A DNA stretch of 64,000 nt from Singulisphaera sp. GP187 (GTDB lineage Bacteria > Planctomycetota > Phycisphaerae > Phycisphaerales > SM1A02), in the NCBI GenBank assembly GCA_945871915.1, contig CAMBXO010000001.1:62001-126000 (forward strand), given 5' to 3'. The position numbers and the translations under genes were made by a program. The notes beneath the pieces were generated by a model, which was not told where the DNA came from, made no database searches, and saw only the letters and a program-made list of their open reading frames with translations. Of this stretch, positions 17,417 through 25,764 are shown piece after piece. Every line of letters begins with the position of its first letter. Position 1 is the stretch's first letter.

Positions 17417-18783
17417 CCAAATTCAAAGGCAAGAGCTTGTTCAAGGCGAGCATGGTCAAAACGAAATCCGCTGTCGAGCAGGCGTTGTGGTTGCACAAAG
17501 TTTCCGCCCAGAAGCAATTCTCGGCCCATTTCTCCAAAGATCAGTGACACCGCTGCGGCTGGCAGCGGCGTGATCGCAGGTCGATGCATGGCCTGACCAA
17601 GTGCGGCGCCGAACGCTCGATTGCTTCGTGGATCGGGAGCCACCGCGTTCACCGCGCCGCGAAGCGATTCATTTTGAATGCAATGAAGCGTCGCGGCCAG
17701 CAGATCATCCAGTGCAATCCAACTCATGCCTTGGGTACCGGAACCGACGGGGCCACCCAATCCCAATGAGAACGGTGTTCGCAGGCGTTTGATCACGCCA
17801 CCTGCCGCAGTCACCACAAGCCCAATGCGAAGATGCACCACGCGAATGCCCGCTTGTTCCGCTGGAAGCGTTGCCTGTTCCCATTCCTGACATGTCTGGG
17901 AAAGAAATCCAGTTCCAGCACCGCTTGTTTCATCTAATGGTTCGGTTCCGCGCGACCCGTACCACCCAACACCACTGGCGCAAATCAACACGCGAGGCTT
18001 GTGTGGCAACGCGGCAAGAGCCATCGCAATCTGCCGCGTGCCATTCACACGACTCTGGCGAATGGCTCGCTTTCGATCGGCCGTCCACGATCCTGCAGCA
18101 ATATTTTCCCCTGCGAAATGCACCACTGCATCCACTCCATCCAAGGCCGTGCCATCCACGGTTCCAGTCTGCGTGTTCCATGCAACATCCAATCGTTCGT
18201 GGTTGACTTCCCCTCGAACGATTCGCCGCACCTGATGACCACCGGACGACAGAAAGGCACAGCATTGCTTTCCAACAAGACCGCTCGCCCCACTCACCGC
18301 CACTCGGAGTGGGTTGCCCTGAGACAATTCCTCGTGCCGCCTCACATCATTGGCCAGTCGCCGATGTCGCCACGCAAGAATTCGAGTCAGTCTTTTCTGA
18401 ATCCGCCCGCCGCAGCATGCGGAACCGAATAGCCCGAACGGTTCACGGTAGGCGACATGTTCTTCAATGGTGGATCGGCCATCCTCATGTGGAAGAAAGC
18501 GGAACTCATGCAACCAATCGGCAAACGGCCCGCTCACTTGCCTCTGCGTAAACCCACGTCCCGGTTCGACTCGTTCATGTTGCACGATCCAATCGATCGT
18601 GCGAAGCCCAGTGCGAACCTGCATACACACCGTGCTTCCGTTGGCGATACCTGCAGCATTGCGGACTTCACGAATGGATTCCCACGGCGGGAGAAGCCGC
18701 TCGATCGCACCCTCTCGAAAATGCCACGCGGCCAGCCGTTCACGCGGCGCGGGCATGACACTGGATCGCACAACGGTGGGCAT
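17404..18783 (-). CDS. TIGR01777 family NAD(P)-binding epimerase with N-terminal SRPBCC domain
   Basis: About 459 residues. The N-terminal 140 residues form a polyketide-cyclase/START-like (SRPBCC) domain (RERLAAWHF, LLPPWE, DWLHEFRFLPHEDGRSTIEEHV). A short-chain dehydrogenase-like domain follows, with VAVSGASGLVG near 165 and the family motifs VVHFAGENIA, VLICASGVGWYG, and a C-terminal DUF1731 (LLDSGFRF). I start at 18783 (MPTVVRSSV) because the family N-terminus aligns there; the frame opens at 18819. Function is unknown; E. coli YfcH is a relative lacking the SRPBCC part. Confidence 0.88.
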   Translation of the reverse strand: MPTVVRSSVMPAPRERLAAWHFREGAIERLLPPWESIREVRNAAGIANGSTVCMQVRTGLRTIDWIVQHERVEPGRGFTQRQVSGPFADWLHEFRFLPHEDGRSTIEEHVAYREPFGLFGSACCGGRIQKRLTRILAWRHRRLANDVRRHEELSQGNPLRVAVSGASGLVGKQCCAFLSSGGHQVRRIVRGEVNHERLDVAWNTQTGTVDGTALDGVDAVVHFAGENIAAGSWTADRKRAIRQSRVNGTRQIAMALAALPHKPRVLICASGVGWYGSRGTEPLDETSGAGTGFLSQTCQEWEQATLPAEQAGIRVVHLRIGLVVTAAGGVIKRLRTPFSLGLGGPVGSGTQGMSWIALDDLLAATLHCIQNESLRGAVNAVAPDPRSNRAFGAALGQAMHRPAITPLPAAAVSLIFGEMGRELLLGGNFVQPQRLLDSGFRFDHARLEQALAFEFGHMD

Positions 18784-18864
18784 GTGTGCACGGTATCGCA
18801 TAACCGGCGGTGCACGCATCCATCACCAACCACTCGTCGCGTTCACCGATAGCATGTTCCGTGC

Positions 18865-19446
18865 ATGGACCTTGAACAATTGATCACGCAGAGGTTGCGG
18901 ATGAGCACCATGGCGATCGAAGTGCTGGATTCGCTTCGGCCAGCGATTGCAACGGCCGCGGCAACGCTTGTGCAAACTCTTCACGATGGCAACGCCATCC
19001 TTACCTGTGGGAACGGTGGCTCAGCGGCCGAAGCCCTGCATCTGGCGGAAGAACTCACCGGGCGTTATCGAGGCAATCGCCCAGCGTTGCGGGCCCAGTG
19101 TCTTTGTGCGGATCCAACCGCCCTCACCTGCATTGCCAATGACTTTGGTTTTGAACAGGTTTTTGCTCGACAACTCGAGGCGATCGGTCGACCCGGTGAC
19201 CTGTTGGTTGCCTTCTCAACCAGTGGCAAGAGTCCCAATGTGCTTCGCGCACTTCATGTGGCTAAGGAGCGAGGCATCAAGACGCTTGGATTGCTTGGCG
19301 GACAGGGTGGCCCCGCGTTGCTGCTGTGTGGTCAGGCCTTGGTGATTGATGGAGTGGATAGTGCAGCCATTCAGGAAGCTCACCAGATGATTTTGCACAT
19401 GCTGTGCGAAGCGTGCGAAGTCGCATTCCCCAGTCGCAAGGCGTGA
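18865..19446 (+). CDS. gmhA: Phosphoheptose isomerase (SIS domain)
   Basis: Converts sedoheptulose 7-phosphate to D-glycero-D-manno-heptose 7-phosphate for heptose nucleotide synthesis. The 193-residue SIS protein shows TCGNGGSAAEALHLAEELTG, then AFSTSGKSPNVLRAL and the helix IQEAHQMILHML with the catalytic His. It lies two bases upstream of the MauE-thioredoxin gene. Other lipopolysaccharide heptose genes are not in the window; the phosphomutase at 11801 could supply hexose phosphates. Confidence 0.93.
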   Translation: MDLEQLITQRLRMSTMAIEVLDSLRPAIATAAATLVQTLHDGNAILTCGNGGSAAEALHLAEELTGRYRGNRPALRAQCLCADPTALTCIANDFGFEQVFARQLEAIGRPGDLLVAFSTSGKSPNVLRALHVAKERGIKTLGLLGGQGGPALLLCGQALVIDGVDSAAIQEAHQMILHMLCEACEVAFPSRKA

Positions 19447-19448
19447 CC

Positions 19449-20522
19449 ATGCCACCGACCACGCCACACGCAGCCGCATCCCGCGGTTCACTCGCGGGCC
19501 CATGTCTGTACCGCGTGGTCATCCCCGCATGGCTGCTGATCGGTGCGTGCATCAAACTCAATGAGCGAAGTCCCATGCTGCTGCCCTCACCGGTGCGAGA
19601 TGTCTTGCAATCGTGTGCGCGGGCCATTGGCATGGGAAGCGAATCTGACTTTGCCTCGTTTCTCGATTTCATGTTGCGAGTCATTGTGAGTGGAGAATTC
19701 ATGCTGGTGGCCGCCATGGTGATGCTGCCGCGCATAAGCCGCCTCATTGCCATCACGGTGTTGTCCGGCTTTGTGGCCATTCTGCTGATCGTGGTCGGTC
19801 GAGGCGAAGCAAGTTGCGGATGCTTTGGAAGTGCCGGCCCACCACCGTGGGCTGTCTTGTTTGGTGACATGACGCTGCTGGTGCTGGCGGCACTGCTGCC
19901 GGCATTCGCGCCACCACTTTCTAGGCAAAGTGTTGCAAAGTGGTTGGCGGTGTCTGCGGTCGGTGTGGCGGTTGCGTTTGGCGTACCTGCGAAAAAAGGA
20001 ATCGTGCAGCAACCACCGCCTACACCGGTGCCGTCCAATGGTGCCACGCACGTCGAACCAACCACTTCATCAGGCTCACCGTGGCCAGTCCAACCATCAA
20101 CGCTTCAGCCGTATTACTTGCCGCAATTTGAGCAATGGGTCGGCAAGCCACTCCGCGAGCAATCCGTTGCGGCGCTGATCTCGCTACCAATTCCAAGTGA
20201 TCTTGAAACAGGTCGCTGGATCGTGATGTTCTTTCGTGAAGATTGCGAACATTGTCATGCTGTGCTCGATCGCCACTTCACACCGACCGTTCCTCTGCGC
20301 ACACTTCTGGTCGCCGTGCCAGATGCCAACCCTGAGGCGGTGTTGCCAAATCCCTGCTCCGAGTGCCAACTTCGAACGCTCCCCAAGGGACCGGATTGGG
20401 TGATTGGAACTCCAGTCTTGCTTTCCGTTGAAGATGGAATCGTCAAGGCCATGCTCAGCGGAACGGATCCTGAAGACCCCGCCAAGGTGCAAGCCCTTAT
20501 CGAATTCCGGCCGTCTCCCTGA
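19449..20522 (+). CDS. MauE/DoxX-like membrane protein fused to a thioredoxin-fold domain
   Basis: 357 residues from the ATG at 19449, two bases after the gmhA stop; the longer frame from 19404 lies inside gmhA. Four to five hydrophobic segments (about 15-180) include the conserved MauE-type SCGCFG between two helices. After a proline-rich linker (about 190-230), a C-terminal domain has MFFREDCEHCHAVL, a CxxC redox site of the thioredoxin kind. MauE helps periplasmic disulfide formation in methylamine dehydrogenase maturation; here the fusion suggests a self-contained membrane thiol-redox device. The partner proteins are unknown. Confidence 0.8.
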   Translation: MPPTTPHAAASRGSLAGPCLYRVVIPAWLLIGACIKLNERSPMLLPSPVRDVLQSCARAIGMGSESDFASFLDFMLRVIVSGEFMLVAAMVMLPRISRLIAITVLSGFVAILLIVVGRGEASCGCFGSAGPPPWAVLFGDMTLLVLAALLPAFAPPLSRQSVAKWLAVSAVGVAVAFGVPAKKGIVQQPPPTPVPSNGATHVEPTTSSGSPWPVQPSTLQPYYLPQFEQWVGKPLREQSVAALISLPIPSDLETGRWIVMFFREDCEHCHAVLDRHFTPTVPLRTLLVAVPDANPEAVLPNPCSECQLRTLPKGPDWVIGTPVLLSVEDGIVKAMLSGTDPEDPAKVQALIEFRPSP

Positions 20523-21498
20523 CAAGCGACACGGTCTTTGCCAATACATGCAGGTGCGCGTGGGGAAATCGAAATCGCTTGGGCTGCGCTCCGCTCGAAC
20601 GAATTGTTTGCACCGCCCGCTCAAGCATGGATTCGGTGGCGTCCGTGAATCGCTTTCGCAATGCCAAGGCCAGCGCTTCGGAATTCGCTTTCCGCAAACG
20701 TGCACGCGGCCACGGGCCATCACCACAGAGCAGACCCCTGGCTTCACGCGACAACGCTCGTGCGGCACCCTGTAGACGCCGCGCCGAACGAGCGGCTCGC
20801 ACCGCCGCACCCGCTCGAATGGATTCAAGCACCGGCAAGACTTCATGCCTCAATCGACCGCGAGGCTTCGAACGATCTTGATTGGATGGGTCTTCGCGCC
20901 ACGGAACCCCCGTCTGTAGAAGCAAGGCTCGAATCTCAGAGACCGATCGCTCCAGCAACGGTCGAATCAGCCGAATGGTTCCATGCAGCGATCGTGCTTT
21001 GGGCATACCTGCGGAAGCCTTCGCTCCAGCGCCTCGGATCAGTCGCATCAACACCGTTTCCAATTGATCCTCTGCGTGGTGAGCCATCAAGACTGCAGCC
21101 GCGCCAACGTTGGTGGCCATCCTCGCCAACGCCGCATGGCGAGCATTCCTGGCTCGCGCGGCCACCGAGGGACCTGGAGCCACGTGAAGATCGCATCGCT
21201 CGACCGCCACGCCAAGCCACGCTCCCAGCGCAACCACACATTCAGCATCCTGTGCTGATTCCACTCGCAAACCATGGTCGACCGTTGCAAGGCACACCAC
21301 CCAGTCGCCACGACGCGCAACCGCCGCCGCAAGCAACGCGAGACCGGTTGAATCCGCTCCACCGCTCGCCGCAACAAGAATGGTGGAACCTGCGGGAATG
21401 TTTTTGAGTGAAGTGTGAACGACGCTTGCAAGCGGTGATCGAGACGCTATGCGAAGGGAATCACTTTTCGAAGGAAAGACAGTGGCCACCCCTTTCAC
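20497..21498 (-). CDS. tilS: tRNA(Ile)-lysidine synthetase
   Basis: Modifies C34 of the CAU tRNA-Ile to lysidine so that AUA is read as isoleucine. The PP-loop ATP-binding motif AASGGADST falls near residues 43-51, followed by VDHGLR, MAHHAEDQLET and LIRGAGAKASAGM. I place the start at a GTG (21498) that overlaps the preceding TGA as GTGA; the longer frame from 21759 adds about 87 residues of unrelated character inside the neighbour. 333 residues is the size of the short forms lacking the full C-terminal domain. Its 3' end overlaps the MauE-Trx gene by 26 bases. Confidence 0.9.
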   Translation of the reverse strand: MKGVATVFPSKSDSLRIASRSPLASVVHTSLKNIPAGSTILVAASGGADSTGLALLAAAVARRGDWVVCLATVDHGLRVESAQDAECVVALGAWLGVAVERCDLHVAPGPSVAARARNARHAALARMATNVGAAAVLMAHHAEDQLETVLMRLIRGAGAKASAGMPKARSLHGTIRLIRPLLERSVSEIRALLLQTGVPWREDPSNQDRSKPRGRLRHEVLPVLESIRAGAAVRAARSARRLQGAARALSREARGLLCGDGPWPRARLRKANSEALALALRKRFTDATESMLERAVQTIRSSGAQPKRFRFPHAHLHVLAKTVSLVRETAGIR

Positions 21499-23015
21499 GG
21501 CTTCACCGTGAGGCCGCCTGACTCCGCAAACATTTCTCGGTGACGCGTTGGCACCAGCGCAGGATGCAATTCCAACACTGCTTCGATACGGCCAGGTTCT
21601 GGCTGTGCGGTGCGCCACTCGATCATTCCTGCTTGCCCGGCCATCGCCGCGATCATCCGTAACGACTTGGCGCAGCGACCCGATCGCTCTCGTTGCATAG
21701 ACCATGCACTCATGCACGCGGCAAGATTGTGCCCATCCATCATGCCGCTGCGATTCCAATAGGCCGGTCCACAGAGTGCAGGCGATTGCTCTGGCTGCTC
21801 CTCAAGGGACGCCGCAACTCGATCAAGCCAAATTCGATCCGACGCATACACCCGCCACCCGCCCGTCGGCAGAACAACGGTGCGAGCATGCAATTCGGGA
21901 GCACCCACCATGTCCAGGCCACCAAACGCGGCTTCGGCAAGACCGGGCTCAGAACAATGCCGAGGCGCTTCCAATGGAAGACCCTGTCTGGCAAGCGGCT
22001 GGCACGAGGTCTGCCCCATGGAGCGACTCATGACCGAGGCAACGCGATCGATCATGCGATCGTGATCGCGCGTGGAACTTTGCGCATCACGAACGCGGTA
22101 CGCCACGGCAATGGCCATGGCACCCTCGTCTTGTTCTCGAGGACCGATGGCAACAATCATTCGATCGCCCAGTGACGCCTGCACCGCGGCCGCGTGACTC
22201 CAATCAGAAAGTCCAGAAGCCCACAGTTTGGGCATGGGATTCACAGGCATCGGCTGAATCCAACAGGCCACCGTTTCAGGCGGCATGGTCTCGGCGATGA
22301 GCGAGGCTTCGTCGCCATCGCGTGTGGCGCCAAAGGGATCCTTACTCAAGACAGCCTGCATGTTGACTCGCACAAATCCCTCGCACGGCGTGGCACTCCA
22401 AAGCGACAAGCTCTTGCTTCCGCAGCCATGTCGCAGAGCCATCGTGATCGATGCGTCAGAATCAAGCGAACGATCCTGCGGAAGGGCGTCGGCAAAACTC
22501 TCCTGTTCGGGCTCGCTTGCCACACGCAGCATGTCTCGCATCAACGGACTTTCTGCACGATCCGTGACCAGAAGCCAGTCGCCGTGCCACGAACCCGCAA
22601 GCCCCAAGTGAGGCAAATCAAATCGACCCGACCCCTGCATGCGTCCACCAATCGAGCGAAGAAAAGCGCACGCCTGTGCCCCTTGCATTTCCATGGCGAG
22701 CACCCACGACGGTCCCGTGGATTCGCGTCGAAGCACCAACGACGCATCGCGGCCTGCACACCGCTCCATCAATGCCGACGGCGTCATCTTTGCCTGCAGC
22801 GCCGCCGCCTCCCATTGTTTGTGCCCACCGGTTTCAGCGAGCCACTCGTGCACCCACCCTCGCAACATTTGCATGGAGGGACCGGCTCGCTCCGGAAGTC
22901 CGCCGCGCACTTGAAGAATGGCATCCACATTCGCTGGCGTAATCGATGCAACACCAAGCGGAGGCGCCGCGTGGCTTGCAAGCATGCATGAAAGAAGTGT
23001 GCTGATCAACGGCAT
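21495..23015 (-). CDS. Large secreted protein of unknown function behind the ECF sigma operon
   Basis: 506 residues from the ATG at 23015, beginning with a short hydrophobic signal-like segment (SLLSCMLASHAA type). The body has repeated L-x-x-W and GDWLLVTD-type elements, similar in style to DUF3352-like surface proteins, but I cannot name a family. It starts two bases after the stop of the anti-sigma-like gene and its TGA overlaps the tilS GTG. It is therefore a likely target or partner of the sigma/anti-sigma pair, by position only. Confidence 0.65.
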   Translation of the reverse strand: MPLISTLLSCMLASHAAPPLGVASITPANVDAILQVRGGLPERAGPSMQMLRGWVHEWLAETGGHKQWEAAALQAKMTPSALMERCAGRDASLVLRRESTGPSWVLAMEMQGAQACAFLRSIGGRMQGSGRFDLPHLGLAGSWHGDWLLVTDRAESPLMRDMLRVASEPEQESFADALPQDRSLDSDASITMALRHGCGSKSLSLWSATPCEGFVRVNMQAVLSKDPFGATRDGDEASLIAETMPPETVACWIQPMPVNPMPKLWASGLSDWSHAAAVQASLGDRMIVAIGPREQDEGAMAIAVAYRVRDAQSSTRDHDRMIDRVASVMSRSMGQTSCQPLARQGLPLEAPRHCSEPGLAEAAFGGLDMVGAPELHARTVVLPTGGWRVYASDRIWLDRVAASLEEQPEQSPALCGPAYWNRSGMMDGHNLAACMSAWSMQRERSGRCAKSLRMIAAMAGQAGMIEWRTAQPEPGRIEAVLELHPALVPTRHREMFAESGGLTVKP

Positions 23016-23017
23016 GG

Positions 23018-23371
23018 TCACGCTTTGGGCCACGGTGCGGTGGCAACTTCTGGATGATGGCGAATGCGCGGGGTGTAACGAATGGGTTGGGCTTGAACGG
23101 GTGCGTCTGTGGGAAGAATCCACTCGGCGGCGCGTCGCCCAACCGTGCCCAGATCCACAGCGTTCTGCCCAGTGTTCCACACTTCAAAGGCCATCCAACC
23201 GCCGACAAGCACCATCATGCACGCCGCGGCTCGCCACACGGAACCACTTGTCCGCACGGCACCTCGCCGGAGCAATTGCTGCATGACACCAGCCCGCAAA
23301 TCGGAACCACGAGACGCCTCGCTTGCAAGCAAACCCATCAGCCGGTCGAGCCGTTCGTTGTCACGATTCAT
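23018..23371 (-). CDS. Single-pass membrane protein, candidate anti-sigma factor
   Basis: 117 residues from the ATG at 23371 (ATGA overlap with the sigma gene; the frame opens further upstream at 23512 within the sigma gene). An N-terminal charged cytoplasmic part (LDRLMGLLASEASRGSDLRAGVM, split by charges) is followed by one hydrophobic helix near 48-66 and a periplasmic tail rich in P and R. No HxxxCxxC zinc anti-sigma motif is present. The assignment rests on its position right behind an ECF sigma gene and on its topology. Confidence 0.6.
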   Translation of the reverse strand: MNRDNERLDRLMGLLASEASRGSDLRAGVMQQLLRRGAVRTSGSVWRAAACMMVLVGGWMAFEVWNTGQNAVDLGTVGRRAAEWILPTDAPVQAQPIRYTPRIRHHPEVATAPWPKA

Positions 23372-23961
23372 CGCAGCACCTCTTCTGCAAAGGCGCGGTT
23401 GGAAGACTCCTGTCGAATGACACACAACATGCGTCGACGAGCTCGATACAAATGACTCTTGACTGTTCCCTGCGGAAGGTCGACCTGCTTCGAAATATCT
23501 GCAATGCTCCATCCTTGTTGGTGGTACAGCATCACCATGTCTCGTTGTGGAGGTGTGAGCGCGTCCATGGCCGTGTCAAGCAATCGACCAAGCCGCGTTC
23601 GCTGTTCACGCTCGGCGGCCACGGCACCCGGCAAGGCACCACTGCCACCTCTGGACTCAACGTGATCGCTGTCTGAAACAGGACGATGTTTGCTGAGGTG
23701 ATTCATCCACAACCGCCTCGCGATCGTAAAGAGCCAGGTGCTGAATCGGAATCGATCGTCAAAGCGATCTAGATTTCCGAGCACACGAACAAATGTTTCC
23801 TGTGAAAGATCTTCAGCGAGTTCGCGACTTCCGCACAGGCGGGTGAGGTAGCCCTGCAGCGGCCCCTGAAAGAGTTGAATCATTGATTCCATGGCCACGC
23901 CATCGCCTCGGCGGGCGGCGTGAAGCAATCGCTGTTCGACTTCCCGCGAGGGCATGGCCAT
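23368..23961 (-). CDS. RNA polymerase sigma factor, ECF/sigma-70 family
   Basis: 197 residues from the ATG at 23961. Region 2 is clear (GYLTRLCGSRELAEDLSQ, then FRFSTWLFTIARRLWMNHL), a low-complexity linker (about 105-125) follows, and region 4 reads LTPPQRDMVMLYHQ with the HTH IADISKQVDLPQGTVKSHL. ECF factors direct transcription of a limited regulon, usually in response to envelope or stress cues held by an anti-sigma factor. The next gene could be that anti-sigma. Upstream lies the degenerate B12-domain gene, separated by 54 bases. Confidence 0.9.
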   Translation of the reverse strand: MAMPSREVEQRLLHAARRGDGVAMESMIQLFQGPLQGYLTRLCGSRELAEDLSQETFVRVLGNLDRFDDRFRFSTWLFTIARRLWMNHLSKHRPVSDSDHVESRGGSGALPGAVAAEREQRTRLGRLLDTAMDALTPPQRDMVMLYHQQGWSIADISKQVDLPQGTVKSHLYRARRRMLCVIRQESSNRAFAEEVLR

Positions 23962-24015
23962 CAAGCCATCCTACCCTCCCAACCCCGTCTGGTTGCATGG
24001 TTTGGCTCAAAACAT

Positions 24016-24765
24016 CTATGCCACCGCGCGAGCCATCCGAGGCATGTGACGAGTCACCATCTCCTTCTCCGGTGCCTTGGTCCCAACGGACGGCGGTCCC
24101 ATGAGTGCCTGCACTAAGTCAAGTGGAGTTCGTGCCACGCGACTGGCTCCAACGGCTTCGGCTAAACCCTCTGCTCGATTGAAGACACCGCCACCCACGG
24201 CGATCTGAAGGTCCGGGTGTGCATTGATTTCACGCACCTGATCGATGACCGCGCGAATTGCCGGCGCATCGCTGGCACTGCTTGCAAACAGCACAAGAAA
24301 GTCCGGTTGACGATGATGCGTTTCCTGCAGGATTTCATCTTGCGCCACGCCGCCGCCGGCAAAGAGCACGTCGAAACCCGCGGCATCCAAAAGGTCGGCG
24401 GCCATCTGGCCTCCAAGGTCTTCGTTCTCGCCGCTTCCGCAAAAGAGCGTCACGGATTGTCCGTTTCGATCCGCGCGAACATAGGAGAGTTGCAATTGAT
24501 CCACCACGCTTCGAAGCAATCGCGTGGCATAATTGAAACTGATCCGTTCGATCTGATCGCTTCGGTAGAGTTTGTGCAGCGCCTCGTGAATCGGCCAGGC
24601 GACGTGCTCAGTAAATGTTTCGGCACTCACACCGCTGGCAAGCGTCTTGGCCACCATGGTGCGGACCTCGGCTCGGTCACCTTGTAAAAGTGATGGCAGC
24701 AGCATTTCGATGGTGGACTGCAGCACGGCTTCGTTCGTGGAGTTGATCGTGGTTCTGGCGTTCAT
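24016..24765 (-). CDS. B12-binding-domain-like regulator lacking the cobalamin histidine
   Basis: 249 residues. The N-terminal half (about 15-98) is helical like the B12-binding-2 cap, ending with helix SFNYATRLLRSVVDQLQL. The C-terminal half has a Rossmann-like cobalamin-binding domain with SGENEDLGGQM where the D-x-H-x-x-G motif is expected, so Glu115 replaces the axial histidine, and a later AVGGGVF. It has no obvious DNA-binding MerR domain. It probably signals by another ligand or through protein contacts. Located between the ECF sigma gene (same strand) and menG (divergent). Confidence 0.75.
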   Translation of the reverse strand: MNARTTINSTNEAVLQSTIEMLLPSLLQGDRAEVRTMVAKTLASGVSAETFTEHVAWPIHEALHKLYRSDQIERISFNYATRLLRSVVDQLQLSYVRADRNGQSVTLFCGSGENEDLGGQMAADLLDAAGFDVLFAGGGVAQDEILQETHHRQPDFLVLFASSASDAPAIRAVIDQVREINAHPDLQIAVGGGVFNRAEGLAEAVGASRVARTPLDLVQALMGPPSVGTKAPEKEMVTRHMPRMARAVA

Positions 24766-24893
24766 GCGTTGTTCGATTCATCCAATTCGAGCCATCGGCG
24801 ACTCCATCGCGTAGGACTCATGTGCGGTGCCGCATTTCCAAGCGGCGAGAGTTCGTTTTCGGCATGACTCCCAACCGCATTCCAGTTGAAATC

Positions 24894-24929
24894 CATAACG
24901 CAATATCGGAACCAAATCCATTGGTTATG
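24894..24929. promoter_or_regulatory. Nested inverted repeats between divergent genes (candidate operator)
   Basis: CATAAC (24894-24899) is inverted as GTTATG (24924-24929), and inside it AACCAA (24910-24915) is inverted as TTGGTT (24921-24926), in the 192-base space between the B12-domain gene and menG. The position suits a regulator acting on one or both divergent promoters. No further sites were noticed. Confidence 0.3.
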
Positions 24930-24957
24930 CGACCCATGCAGCCTCTACCATCGCACC

Positions 24958-25764
24958 ATGCCCGATCCGGCCTCCCACTCGCACCAGAACGCACCCGTTT
25001 GGGATCGCGCAGGTCTGCAGGCCAATCCGCATCACGATCCGAAGAAAGCATCTCGCGTTCGTGACATGTTTGCCGCCATCGCCTCGTCCTACGACTTCAA
25101 CAATCGATTGCACTCGTTTGGCCTCGACCAATCGTGGAGGCGGCGAACCGCCCGCATCGTTGCCGGTCGACTTGGCCGCGCGGACTGTGAACAGGTTCAG
25201 GTGCTCGATGTGGCCTGCGGAACAGGCGATCTCAGCGAAGCACTTGCCGATGTGGGTGCGTCAGTGATTGGTGTGGACTTCACCGAACCCATGCTCGAAA
25301 TCGCTCGCACGAAGGCTGCGACTCGTCGCCGCCGCCGAGGCGTGGCACCAACCTATCTCCATGGCGATGCCATGCAGTTGCCCATGAAGGACGAGTCGTT
25401 TGATGTGCTCACGATTGCATTTGGTCTTCGCAATGTCGGCGACACTGCTGCGGCGCTCTCCGAATTTCATCGCGTGCTCAAACCCGGCGGTGTCCTTGCC
25501 ATCTTGGAATTTTCCATGCCAACCTGCCCTATCACTCGATGGATTCACCGCGCGTACACCGAACGCATCATGCCCATCACGGCAACCCTTGTTTCGGGCG
25601 ATCGAAGCGGCGCCTACCGCTACCTGCCTCGAAGCGTGGATACTTTTCTGACACCCGAAGGCATTGCGGCCCACGCCACCGCGGCGGGATTTTGCACCAC
25701 GAAGATCGATCGCTTCACCATGGGTGTGTGTGCGCTCATAACGGCTCGGCGCGATTCCGTATGA
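24958..25764 (+). CDS. menG: Demethylmenaquinone (or ubiquinone) methyltransferase, UbiE/MenG
   Basis: Class I SAM-dependent methyltransferase acting late in menaquinone synthesis. 268 residues from the ATG at 24958 (MPDPASHSHQ); the frame opens 72 bases earlier, but the conserved region starts later. Motifs: MFAAIASSYDFNNRLHSFG, LDVACGTGDLS (SAM loop), FDVLTIAFGLRNV and RVLKPGGVLAILEFS. Planctomycetes use menaquinone, so menG is the likelier role. Its TGA overlaps the next ATG. It is divergent from the B12-domain gene. Confidence 0.93.
   Translation: MPDPASHSHQNAPVWDRAGLQANPHHDPKKASRVRDMFAAIASSYDFNNRLHSFGLDQSWRRRTARIVAGRLGRADCEQVQVLDVACGTGDLSEALADVGASVIGVDFTEPMLEIARTKAATRRRRRGVAPTYLHGDAMQLPMKDESFDVLTIAFGLRNVGDTAAALSEFHRVLKPGGVLAILEFSMPTCPITRWIHRAYTERIMPITATLVSGDRSGAYRYLPRSVDTFLTPEGIAAHATAAGFCTTKIDRFTMGVCALITARRDSV

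Noticed and set aside
23371-23512. N-terminal extension of the anti-sigma-like frame
   Set aside because: The extra 47 residues overlap the end of the sigma gene and show no helix or conserved pattern. The ATGA overlap start at 23371 is preferred.
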